Source of the DNA: CAYSSG01 sp964433635
GTDB lineage: Bacteria > Atribacterota > Phoenicimicrobiia > Phoenicimicrobiales > Stramentimicrobiaceae
Reading direction: 5' to 3'
Assembly (NCBI GenBank): GCA_964433635.1
Contig: CAYSSG010000067.1
Coordinates: 1 to 8,651 of the forward strand
Length of the DNA: 8,651 nt
Made by a program: the position numbers and the translations under genes. Shown here in pieces: positions 1-6,004 of the stretch. Each line of letters opens with the position of its first letter. Position 1 is the first letter of the stretch. Under the pieces are notes generated by a model. It saw nothing but the letters and a program-made list of their open reading frames with translations. It had not been told where the DNA came from and did no database searches.

Positions 1-22
1 ATATTAAACATCAAAAAAATGT

Positions 23-27
23 GGAGA
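23..27 (+). promoter_or_regulatory. Ribosome binding site deciding the nth start
   Basis: GGAGA lies 9 nt before ATG 37. It falls inside the longer reading frame that begins at ATG 19, which has only an A-run before it. This favours the shorter 224-residue Nth. ATG 43 would be 15 nt away, which is too far. Confidence 0.55.
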
Positions 28-36
28 AATATATTT

Positions 37-711
37 ATGATTATGCCTTATGCCAGATCGATTGACCTGGATGACTTAATGGCAGAATTATCCCGTGAGA
101 TTGAATCTACTGGACATCTTCCTTTAATGAATCAGCTGAACAGGGGCGAAGAATATCCGTATCGCATATTAATCAGTACCGTTTTATCTTCCCGAACTAA
201 GGATGAGGTTACAGCTGAGGCATCTGAGAGGTTATTTTCCAAAGCACCTACGATTGAAAAGCTATGCCATCTTTCAGAGAAGGAGATTGCTGATTTAATT
301 TATCCGGTGGGCTTTTATCGGGTAAAATCAAAGAATATCAAAAAGATTGCCGATTTAATTTTAAAAAAATACCAGGGAAAGATACCGGATTCATCGAACG
401 AGCTGACCAAGCTCCCCGGTGTTGGAAGAAAAACAGCCAATCTGGTGTTAGGCATTGCTTTTAACATCGAAAGTATTACTGTAGATACGCATGTTCATAG
501 AATTTCAAATCGCATTGGTCTCATTAAGACAAAGATACCTGCAGAGACTGAACAGGATTTGCAGATGATATTACCTAAAAAGTATTGGATCAATTTTAAT
601 ACCTTTTTGGTTGCCCATGGTCAGATAACCTGTAAACCAATATCTCCGTTCTGTTCAAGGTGTAGAATATATAGATATTGCCAGAGGGTTGATGTTGGAA
701 GAAGTAGATAA
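37..711 (+). CDS. nth: Endonuclease III (DNA glycosylase/AP lyase)
   Basis: Base-excision-repair enzyme that removes oxidised pyrimidines and cleaves the AP site by beta-elimination. In the 224-aa product from ATG 37, the helix-hairpin-helix LPGVGRKTA lies at about 126-134 with the catalytic Lys at about 132. The catalytic Asp is at about 150 in VDTHVHR. The C-terminal [4Fe-4S] loop has the family spacing C-X6-C-X2-C-X5-C (about 199, 206, 209, 215). The segment LSSRTKDEVT and the later LIYPVGFYR resemble archaeal and eukaryotic NTH1 proteins more than E. coli Nth, which has a Gln where Arg stands here. Start choice: ATG 37 has GGAGA at 23-27 with 9-nt spacing, while ATG 19 has no visible ribosome site. 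The frame stays open to the window edge, so a start further upstream cannot be excluded. The tRNA-Ser gene follows after 114 nt. Confidence 0.93.
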   Translation: MIMPYARSIDLDDLMAELSREIESTGHLPLMNQLNRGEEYPYRILISTVLSSRTKDEVTAEASERLFSKAPTIEKLCHLSEKEIADLIYPVGFYRVKSKNIKKIADLILKKYQGKIPDSSNELTKLPGVGRKTANLVLGIAFNIESITVDTHVHRISNRIGLIKTKIPAETEQDLQMILPKKYWINFNTFLVAHGQITCKPISPFCSRCRIYRYCQRVDVGRSR

Positions 712-740
712 TAAAATAAACGTATAACAAGAATAATGAA

Positions 741-768
741 TTGTCAATCAATAAAAATATTCTTTAAT
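741..768 (+). promoter_or_regulatory. Candidate promoter for tRNA-Ser / SRP RNA
   Basis: The 114-nt gap between nth and the tRNA holds TTGTCA (741-746) and TTTAAT (763-768) with 16-nt spacing, a plausible sigma-70-type promoter. A second possible -10 is TAAAAT (805-810), closer to the tRNA, but it lacks a convincing -35. It overlaps a small inverted repeat, AGTTTA (801-806) and TAAACT (813-818). Sequence alone does not choose between them. Confidence 0.35.
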
Positions 769-825
769 TTGGTCCTAACAGTAGATTTTTTTGAGAAAAT
801 AGTTTAAAATGATAAACTGTCTTAT

Positions 826-919
826 GGAGAGGTACCGAAGTGGTCATAACGGGATCGCCTGGAGAGCGATTGGGCGGTTATAAGCTGCCTCGCGGGTTCG
901 AATCCCGCCCTCTCCGCCA
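826..919 (+). tRNA. tRNA-Ser (anticodon GGA)
   Basis: Class II tRNA with an encoded CCA end. The acceptor stem GGAGAGG (826-832) pairs with CCTCTCC (909-915), followed by discriminator G916 and CCA 917-919. The D-stem is CCG/CGG. The anticodon stem ATCGC (854-858) pairs with GCGAT (866-870) around the 7-nt loop CTGGAGA, putting anticodon GGA at 861-863 (reads UCC/UCU). The long variable arm that marks serine tRNAs forms GGCGG/CTGCC with a loop of about 7 nt. The T-arm GCGGG/CCCGC (892-896/904-908) encloses TTCGAAT. The base after the anticodon is G rather than the A usual next to A36. The SRP RNA begins 23 nt downstream, so co-transcription and processing are likely. Confidence 0.97.
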
Positions 920-942
920 GCATATATAAAAAGTCCTTAAAT

Positions 943-1216
943 GATGATCGTGCTAGACGGGGAGTTAGCGGTGCCCTGTACCTGCAATCCGCTATAGCAG
1001 GGTCGAATTCCTATTTAAGGTCATATCTTTTTAAGGTCTGACTGAAATAAGTGGCAATGAAAGCCGGGTCCTATGCAGCAAAGAATTGTAAACCCCGTCA
1101 GATCCGGAAGGAAGCAGCGGTAAGCAAATCTCTTTGGGTGCCGTAGGAAAACCTGGCTGGAGTTAACTGTTTCAATATCGCTTGGAAGGATAGATCGAGG
1201 ATAGGGCACGATCATC
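943..1216 (+). ncRNA. ffs: Signal recognition particle RNA, large (Alu-containing) bacterial type
   Basis: RNA core of the SRP, which binds Ffh and targets nascent membrane and secreted proteins. The invariant apical loop GGAAGGAAGCAGC lies at 1106-1118, flanked by CCG (1094-1096) and CGG. The 5' part has the Alu-domain signature GGTGCCCTGTACC (970-982), then TGCAATCCGCT and AGCAGGG, closely matching the Bacillus subtilis scRNA as I remember it. The ends are set by a perfect 11-bp terminal helix, 943-953 with 1206-1216 (helix 1), giving about 274 nt, similar to the 6S-like scRNA of Firmicutes and much longer than the 4.5S RNA of E. coli. Exact processed ends may differ by a few nucleotides. 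No terminator is visible before dnaX, which starts 37 nt later. The SRP RNA-dnaX-ybaB-recR order is conserved in Firmicutes. Confidence 0.95.
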
Positions 1217-1253
1217 TCAGAAGAATCATTTTATCTTGTGACGGAAAGTATAA

Positions 1254-2939
1254 ATGGATCAATACCAATCATTATACCGGAAATGGCGTCCCCAGTTTTT
1301 TGAAGATATCATCGGACAGGAGCATGTCACCCGAACCTTGATGAATGCTATTAAGTTAAATCGGATTGGGCATGCCTATATTTTTTCAGGTCCGAGAGGC
1401 GTTGGCAAGACGACTACTGCCCGAATTCTGGCTAAATCATTGAATTGTATCAACGGTCCTACAGACCATCCCTGTAACCAATGTCAGCAGTGTATTCGCA
1501 TTAATCACAGTCATTCCATGGATGTCATTGAGATTGATGGTGCTTCAAATCGTGGTATTGATGAAATCAGAGAACTGAGAAGCAAAATTGGTTTTGCTCC
1601 GGTTGAAGGACAATATAAGGTTTACATTATTGATGAAGTGCATATGCTAACCAATGAAGCATTTAATGCGCTTCTAAAGACCCTGGAAGAGCCACCTGGC
1701 CGGGTTTTATTTGTATTTGCAACAACTGCACCCCAAAAAGTACCGAAGACAATTCTCTCACGTTGTCAATGCTTTCATTTTCGCAGGATTTCCATTGATG
1801 AAATCGTAGAAAAACTTGGAAAGATCACCGCAGAAGAAAAAATAGACATCGATTTGTCTTCACTCCGCTTGATTGCTGAGAATGCAACAGGCTCAATGAG
1901 GGATGCAGAAAGTATCCTGGATCAGGTGATTACTTACTGTGAAAAACAAGTGACTCTGGATAAAGTTAAAGAGATTTTGGGAGTATTACCACAGGAAATG
2001 TTCCTGCAGCTAATGAAGACAATCATTGACGGGAATACCAGAGCAGGTCTTGAAATCATTGACCGGCTGGTTAAAGAAGGAGTTGATTTACATCAATTTG
2101 TTCAGGATATGCTTATGTATACACATCGTCTGTCACTGATGAAAATATTAGGCAAAGACAGTCATTATTTTCATGCATTGCTGGAAGGTAAAGAGTTAGA
2201 AGATTTGTCAACTGTTGCTGAGTTCGCTGAAATGAAACTGGTTCTGGATATCATAGAAGAACTAAATCAAATTGAAGTGAAACTCAGATATCATCATTTT
2301 CCCTGGATTTTGCTGGAATTATTCATGGTTAAAATAACTCAGGGCAAAATTCATGAGCATGCAAAGATAGATGGTGATCGGTTAATCTCATCAGCAGAGA
2401 TGAGTAAGCAGAAAAAAGATTTGTTAGAGGACACTGAAGCACAGAAGAAAAGAAATGTTTTCAATACTGGTGAAATATCAGATGATAAGACACAAAAGAC
2501 GGTTCAAATTGATGCTCTATGGCCTAAAATTTTATCCAGAGTGAAGAATGAAAGGATTTCTCTTTATGCCTTTCTGATGGCAAATAGCAATCTTTATATA
2601 GAGGATGACCGATTGATGATCGGTTTTCAACAGGATTGCCTTTTTCATAAGGAAAGCCTGGAAAAGAGAGAAAATAAAGAGAAGGTTGAAGAGATCTTGA
2701 AGGAAGAATCCAATTTGCCATTAAAATTACAATGTTTTATAGAGGAGAACGGTGTAAAAAAAGAGACCTCCTCTCATTCAAAGAGAAATCAAGGTAAAAT
2801 AGAAGATGAGCAACTGATAAGTCAGGATACAGAAAAAAGAACAAAAAAAACACAATATTCCAGCGAAAAACATTTATTCGATCATGAAGTTCTGCAGAAA
2901 GCACACGATTTATTCGGAGGGAATATTAGTGAAGAATAG
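1254..2939 (+). CDS. dnaX: DNA polymerase III subunit gamma/tau
   Basis: AAA+ ATPase of the clamp loader: it opens the beta clamp and, as tau, holds the replisome together. The 561-aa product opens with YRKWRP. It has Walker A GPRGVGKT at 46-53, a zinc module C65-X8-C74-X2-C77-X2-C80, Walker B IIDEVH at 125-130, the SRC arginine-finger motif at 169-171 and sensor 2 GSMRDA at 213-218. A charged, low-complexity linker (about 362-417) leads to a tau-like C-terminal fold (about 418-498), a lysine-rich tail and a final LFGGNISEE. ATG 1254 is fixed by an in-frame TAA at 1251-1253. A modest ribosome site, GGAAAG (1243-1248), precedes it. The 3' part carries several A-runs, two in the phase needed for -1 slippage (see the separate entry). 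ybaB follows after 16-19 nt. Confidence 0.97.
   Translation: MDQYQSLYRKWRPQFFEDIIGQEHVTRTLMNAIKLNRIGHAYIFSGPRGVGKTTTARILAKSLNCINGPTDHPCNQCQQCIRINHSHSMDVIEIDGASNRGIDEIRELRSKIGFAPVEGQYKVYIIDEVHMLTNEAFNALLKTLEEPPGRVLFVFATTAPQKVPKTILSRCQCFHFRRISIDEIVEKLGKITAEEKIDIDLSSLRLIAENATGSMRDAESILDQVITYCEKQVTLDKVKEILGVLPQEMFLQLMKTIIDGNTRAGLEIIDRLVKEGVDLHQFVQDMLMYTHRLSLMKILGKDSHYFHALLEGKELEDLSTVAEFAEMKLVLDIIEELNQIEVKLRYHHFPWILLELFMVKITQGKIHEHAKIDGDRLISSAEMSKQKKDLLEDTEAQKKRNVFNTGEISDDKTQKTVQIDALWPKILSRVKNERISLYAFLMANSNLYIEDDRLMIGFQQDCLFHKESLEKRENKEKVEEILKEESNLPLKLQCFIEENGVKKETSSHSKRNQGKIEDEQLISQDTEKRTKKTQYSSEKHLFDHEVLQKAHDLFGGNISEE
2741..2797 (+). other. Possible programmed -1 frameshift site in dnaX
   Basis: The A7 run 2756-2762 is read as GTA AAA AAA GAG, so A AAA AAA is in the X XXY YYZ phase used by -1 slippery sites. 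GAGGAG (2742-2747), a Shine-Dalgarno-like sequence, lies 8 nt upstream, similar to the stimulator in E. coli dnaX. AGAGGAG (2741-2747) can also pair with CTCCTCT (2768-2774), enclosing the run in a loop. A -1 shift adds RDLLSFKEKSR and stops at TAA 2795-2797, giving about 514 aa instead of 561. Against it: the shift falls after the tau-like C-terminal fold, so the short product would not be a classical gamma, and A-runs are common in A-rich coding DNA. Confidence 0.3.
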
Positions 2940-2958
2940 AAAAAGAGGTTAGTGTGTG

Positions 2959-3267
2959 ATGGATATGAAATTTCTTATGAAGCAAGCCCAGGAAATGCAA
3001 AGAAAGATGGAAACGATAAAGCAGGAGCTTTCACAGAAAGAAATCAAAGTTTCTTCCGGTGGCGGCATGGTAGAACTGGTTATTAACGGTCAACAGGAAA
3101 TTAAAGAGATACATATAGAACCGGATATTATTGATGCAGAAGATAGGGAAATGCTGGAAGATTTGGTATTAGCAGCGGTTAATGAGGGAATCAGGCAATC
3201 CAAGGATATGGTCAATGAAGAGATGAGCAAATTAACCGGTGGGATTAGCTTGCCAGGTTTGTTTTAA
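2959..3267 (+). CDS. YbaB/EbfC family nucleoid-associated protein
   Basis: Small DNA-binding protein of the YbaB/EbfC family, a dimer that coats or bridges DNA. Its gene is habitually between dnaX and recR. The product is about 102 aa, the usual family length. An N-terminal amphipathic helix (MKQAQEMQRKM) comes first, then the conserved glycine turn SSGGGMVELVINGQQEIKEI (about 32-51), a helix with EDLVLAAVNEGIRQS (about 67-81), and the typical end GGISLPGLF. Start: GAGG at 2945-2948 serves either GTG 2956 (7-nt gap) or ATG 2959 (10-nt gap). I prefer ATG, and the difference is one residue. recR begins 11 nt after the stop, with its ribosome site overlapping this gene's TAA. Confidence 0.92.
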   Translation: MDMKFLMKQAQEMQRKMETIKQELSQKEIKVSSGGGMVELVINGQQEIKEIHIEPDIIDAEDREMLEDLVLAAVNEGIRQSKDMVNEEMSKLTGGISLPGLF

Positions 3268-3278
3268 AGGATATCTAT

Positions 3279-3893
3279 ATGAGTTATCAGTATACCAGAC
3301 CTTTAGCCAGATTAATCGATGAATTGTCAAAGCTGCCCGGTATTGGTCCAAAAACTGCACAAAGACTGGCATTGTACATTCTGAATATTCCTAAAGAGGA
3401 AGCAGGTATATTAGCCCAATCGATTATCAATGCCAAAGAACAGGTAAAACGATGCCGGATATGTCACAATTTTACTGATCAGAACATGTGTGAGATTTGT
3501 CGGGATCAGTCCAGGGAAAAAGACACCATTTGCGTAGTGGAATCGGCAAGAGATTTAATGGCTATCGAAAAAACAGGGGGATATAAAGGATTATATCATG
3601 TCCTGCAGGGAGCCATTTCTCCTCTAGATGGAATAGAGCCGGATCATCTCACGATTGAGCATTTAATTTCCCGTTTTAAAAAAGAACAAATAAAAGAAGT
3701 CATTCTGGCTACCAACCCGAATATCGAGGGAGAGGTGACAGCCTCCTATATCGCAAAATTGATTAAGCCCTTGGGTGTCAAAATTACCAGGATAGCTTAT
3801 GGGATACCTGTCGGTGGGGACTTGGAATATGCTGATGAGGTAACATTATCCCAGGCTTTGATGGGTAGACAGATTTTTAAGAGTGAAAATTAG
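3279..3893 (+). CDS. recR: Recombination mediator protein RecR
   Basis: Ring-forming DNA-binding protein that, with RecO (and RecF), loads RecA on SSB-coated gaps. The 204-aa product is full family length (about 200). The N-terminal helix-hairpin-helix reads LPGIGPKTAQRLA (19-31). The zinc finger is C59-X2-C62-X8-C71-X2-C74. The Toprim domain starts around ICVVES (84-89) and includes HVLQGAISPLDGI (107-119). The C-terminal family signature GIPVGGDLEYADEVTLSQAL lies at 175-194. AAAGGA (3266-3271) sits 7 nt before ATG 3279 and overlaps the ybaB stop, which suggests translational coupling. In Bacillus a bofA-type gene usually follows recR. Here a pyruvate:ferredoxin oxidoreductase gene follows after 24 nt. 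Confidence 0.97.
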   Translation: MSYQYTRPLARLIDELSKLPGIGPKTAQRLALYILNIPKEEAGILAQSIINAKEQVKRCRICHNFTDQNMCEICRDQSREKDTICVVESARDLMAIEKTGGYKGLYHVLQGAISPLDGIEPDHLTIEHLISRFKKEQIKEVILATNPNIEGEVTASYIAKLIKPLGVKITRIAYGIPVGGDLEYADEVTLSQALMGRQIFKSEN

Positions 3894-3904
3894 TTAAACG
3901 AAAT

Positions 3905-3910
3905 GGAGGG
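3905..3910 (+). promoter_or_regulatory. Ribosome binding site deciding the porG start
   Basis: GGAGGG is 7 nt before ATG 3918, the optimal distance. An in-frame ATG at 3903 overlaps this site and has no ribosome site of its own, so the protein very likely starts at 3918 with MKKIVEVRWHGRGGQG, as family members do. Confidence 0.75.
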
Positions 3911-3917
3911 ATTTTCT

Positions 3918-4490
3918 ATGAAGAAAATTGTGGAAGTACGATGGCATGGCCGAGGTGGGCAGGGAGCTGTTACTGCTTCCAAGTTACTGGCAACTTCAGC
4001 GCTTGCTGAGGATAAATATATTCAAGCCTTCCCTGAATATGGTCCGGAAAGGATGGGTGCACCCATCCAATCTTTCACCAGGATCAGTGACAAGCCCATT
4101 AATATTCACTGTCATGTGACCAATCCGGATATGGTTGTGGTTCTGGACCCAACCTTGATTGGCCCGGTAGATATTACAGAAGGATTAACAGATGAGGGTA
4201 TGATTGTTGTTAACACCAGTGATAAACCTGAAGAAATCCGAAATAAATTAAAATTGAAAGGCAGGAAAATATTTACCGTTGATGCAAGCAAAATTGCCTT
4301 AGAAGAATTAGGACAACCAATACCAAATACCCCGATGATCGGGGCATTGGTTAAGGCTTCCGGTTTACTCAAACTGGATAATGTGATTAAGGATATTAAG
4401 AGTAAGTTTTCCGGAAAATTTGGTCAAAAAATGATTGATGGTAATGTCAATGCTATTAAAAGAGCATATCAGGAGGTAAAAGGGGAATGA
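3918..4490 (+). CDS. porG: Pyruvate:ferredoxin oxidoreductase, gamma subunit
   Basis: Gamma (domain III) subunit of the split pyruvate:ferredoxin (or flavodoxin) oxidoreductase in the cytoplasm. It belongs to the 2-oxoacid oxidoreductase gamma family. From ATG 3918 the product is 190 aa, typical length. The signature VRWHGRGGQGAVTASKLLA is near residues 7-25. It is followed by the conserved FPEYGPERMGAPIQSFTRIS (about 39-58) and PDMVVVLDPTL. The longer reading from ATG 3903 is rejected because the strong GGAGGG lies inside it. The stop TGA overlaps the ATG of porD (ATGA, 4487-4490), so the subunits are translationally coupled. As first gene of porGDAB it follows recR by 24 nt with no visible terminator or room for a separate promoter outside recR. 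The family also includes 2-ketoisovalerate enzymes; the neighbouring alpha and beta chains favour pyruvate. Confidence 0.93.
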   Translation: MKKIVEVRWHGRGGQGAVTASKLLATSALAEDKYIQAFPEYGPERMGAPIQSFTRISDKPINIHCHVTNPDMVVVLDPTLIGPVDITEGLTDEGMIVVNTSDKPEEIRNKLKLKGRKIFTVDASKIALEELGQPIPNTPMIGALVKASGLLKLDNVIKDIKSKFSGKFGQKMIDGNVNAIKRAYQEVKGE

Positions 4491-4810
4491 CTACCAAAAA
4501 AAAAGGATGGAAAGAGATACCAAAGGGAGGACTTATCATCGAAGCCGGTAATTCGGAAAAATATGAAACCGGTTCGTGGCGTTCTTTGAGGCCGGTCAGG
4601 GATGAAGACAAGTGTACACATTGCTTGATCTGCTGGGTCTATTGTCCGGATTCCTCAGTTATCGTTGAAGATGGGAAGATAAAAGGAATAGATTATGAAC
4701 ATTGTAAGGGCTGTGGCATCTGTGCTGCTGAATGCCCGGTCCATGCCATCATCATGAAAAATGAAAGTGAATTCAGGTTTGACAAAGAAAAGAAAGGAGG
4801 AAAGAAATGA
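4487..4810 (+). CDS. porD: Pyruvate:ferredoxin oxidoreductase, delta (ferredoxin-like) subunit
   Basis: Electron-transfer subunit with two [4Fe-4S] clusters that carries electrons from the thiamine site to external ferredoxin. The product is 107 aa, normal for PorD. Two ferredoxin motifs are complete: C43-X2-C46-X2-C49-X3-C53-P and C73-X2-C76-X2-C79-X3-C83-P. The N-terminal extension with GWKEIPKGG and TGSWRSLRP (about 28-36) is typical of PorD rather than of a free ferredoxin. The lysine-rich C-terminus (KEKKGGKK) is encoded by the same bases that hold the strong AGGAGG (4795-4800) for porA. The gene overlaps porG upstream and porA downstream by 4 nt each (ATGA). Confidence 0.95.
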   Translation: MTTKKKGWKEIPKGGLIIEAGNSEKYETGSWRSLRPVRDEDKCTHCLICWVYCPDSSVIVEDGKIKGIDYEHCKGCGICAAECPVHAIIMKNESEFRFDKEKKGGKK

Positions 4811-5991
4811 GTAAGAATACTGTTGCGATTACAGGCAATGATGCTGCTGCTTATGCCATCAAACAGATTAATCCCGATGTAATGGCTGCTTATCCTATTA
4901 CACCGCAGACAGCATTGGTTCAGAAATTTTCAGAATATGTTGCAGATGGATTGGTTAAGACTGAGTTTGTAACAGTAGAAAGCGAGCATAGTGCCATGAG
5001 TACTTGTGTGGGTGCATCAGCTGCAGGGGGAAGAGTCATGACTGCAACTGCGGCAAACGGTTTGGCATTGATGTTTGAAATCGTATATATTGCAGCCTCC
5101 AACAAGTTACCCATCGTAATGCCCGTTGTCAATAGAGCTTTATCGGGTCCCATTAATATTCATTGTGACCATAGTGATACCATGGCCGCTCGGGATTCGG
5201 GATGGATACAGATTTATTCGGAAAATGCCCAGGAGGCCTATGATAACATCATACAGGCGATTCGGATTGCTGAGCATATGAAAGTCAGGTTACCGGTCAT
5301 GGTGATGATGGATGGATTCATTACCAGTCATGGCATTGAAATGGTAGATTTTTTAGATGATCAGGTGGTCCATGATTTTGTAGGTGAATATCAGCCCAAC
5401 CATCCACTTCTGGATACTGAAAAGCCTTTAACTTACGGACCTCTGGATCTTTATGATTATTATTTTGAACATAAACGCCAGCAGGCTGAAGATATCAAGA
5501 ATTCAAAACCGATTATACTCGATGTTGCTAAGGAATTTAAGAAAATTTCAGGTCGTGAGTATGGATTATTTGAATCCTACAGACTAAAGGATGCCGAGAC
5601 TGCTATTATTGCCTTGTCTTCTACAGCAGGAACTGCAAAAGCAGTTATTGATGAATTAAGGGAAGAAGGTAAAAAGGTAGGCCTGTTAAAACCCAGAGTA
5701 TTCAGACCTTTCCCTTACCGTGAACTCGCAGAAGCCATATCACATCTCAAGGCGTTAGCAATTCTGGATAGAGTTGATTCCTTCGGAGCCTTCGGAGGTC
5801 CTCTCTTTACAGAGATCAGGTCAGCTATGATAGATTTTGGTAAGATACCGGAAAATATCAATATTATTTATGGATTAGGTGGTCGAGATATTAATCAACA
5901 GAATATTTCGGACATCTATGATCAATTAGATGAAATTGTTAAAACCGGTAAAGTGAAGGAAAGAATACAATATGTTGGAGTAAGGGAGTAG
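4807..5991 (+). CDS. porA: Pyruvate:ferredoxin oxidoreductase, alpha subunit
   Basis: Alpha subunit, corresponding to domains I and II of single-chain PFOR, forming the active site with PorB. The 394-aa product has the YPITPQT motif (29-35), whose Thr is associated with substrate binding, and FVTVESEHSAM (54-64), with Glu near the thiamine ring. GGRVMTATAANGL follows at 74-86, then NRALSGPINIHCDHSD at 109-124 with an Arg-110 likely equivalent to the pyruvate-contacting Arg of PFOR. The stretch DSGWIQIYSENAQEAYD (130-146) is typical of pyruvate-specific PorA. Domain II includes LKPRVFRPFPYREL (294-307) and VDSFGAFGGPL (323-333). AGGAGG (4795-4800) is 6 nt before ATG 4807, and the start overlaps the porD stop. 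Substrate specificity for pyruvate is inferred from these motifs. Confidence 0.96.
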   Translation: MSKNTVAITGNDAAAYAIKQINPDVMAAYPITPQTALVQKFSEYVADGLVKTEFVTVESEHSAMSTCVGASAAGGRVMTATAANGLALMFEIVYIAASNKLPIVMPVVNRALSGPINIHCDHSDTMAARDSGWIQIYSENAQEAYDNIIQAIRIAEHMKVRLPVMVMMDGFITSHGIEMVDFLDDQVVHDFVGEYQPNHPLLDTEKPLTYGPLDLYDYYFEHKRQQAEDIKNSKPIILDVAKEFKKISGREYGLFESYRLKDAETAIIALSSTAGTAKAVIDELREEGKKVGLLKPRVFRPFPYRELAEAISHLKALAILDRVDSFGAFGGPLFTEIRSAMIDFGKIPENINIIYGLGGRDINQQNISDIYDQLDEIVKTGKVKERIQYVGVRE

Positions 5992-6004
5992 GAGGTGAAA
6001 TAGA

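Noticed and set aside
712..825. Possible small gene between nth and the tRNA
   Set aside because: The stretch is A+T-rich, and I see no open frame with a ribosome site, only promoter-like hexamers.
1021..1215. Minus-strand open frame of 64 codons opposite the SRP RNA
   Set aside because: It is antisense to a structured RNA gene with unmistakable sequence signatures. The translation resembles no known family and has no supporting ribosome site.
2412..2418. A AAA AAG heptamer in dnaX, identical to the E. coli slippery site
   Set aside because: It is read as CAG AAA AAA GAT, so the heptamer is in the wrong phase for tandem -1 slippage, and no clear stimulator is nearby.
3903..3917. Five-residue N-terminal extension of porG from ATG 3903
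   Set aside because: The GGAGGG ribosome site for ATG 3918 lies inside it, and family members start at the MKKIVEVRWHG position.
4112..4372. Minus-strand open frame antisense to porG (and similar ones opposite porA, porB, pdxS and dnaX)
   Set aside because: These are shadows of well-conserved genes on the + strand, with no recognisable protein or start signals.
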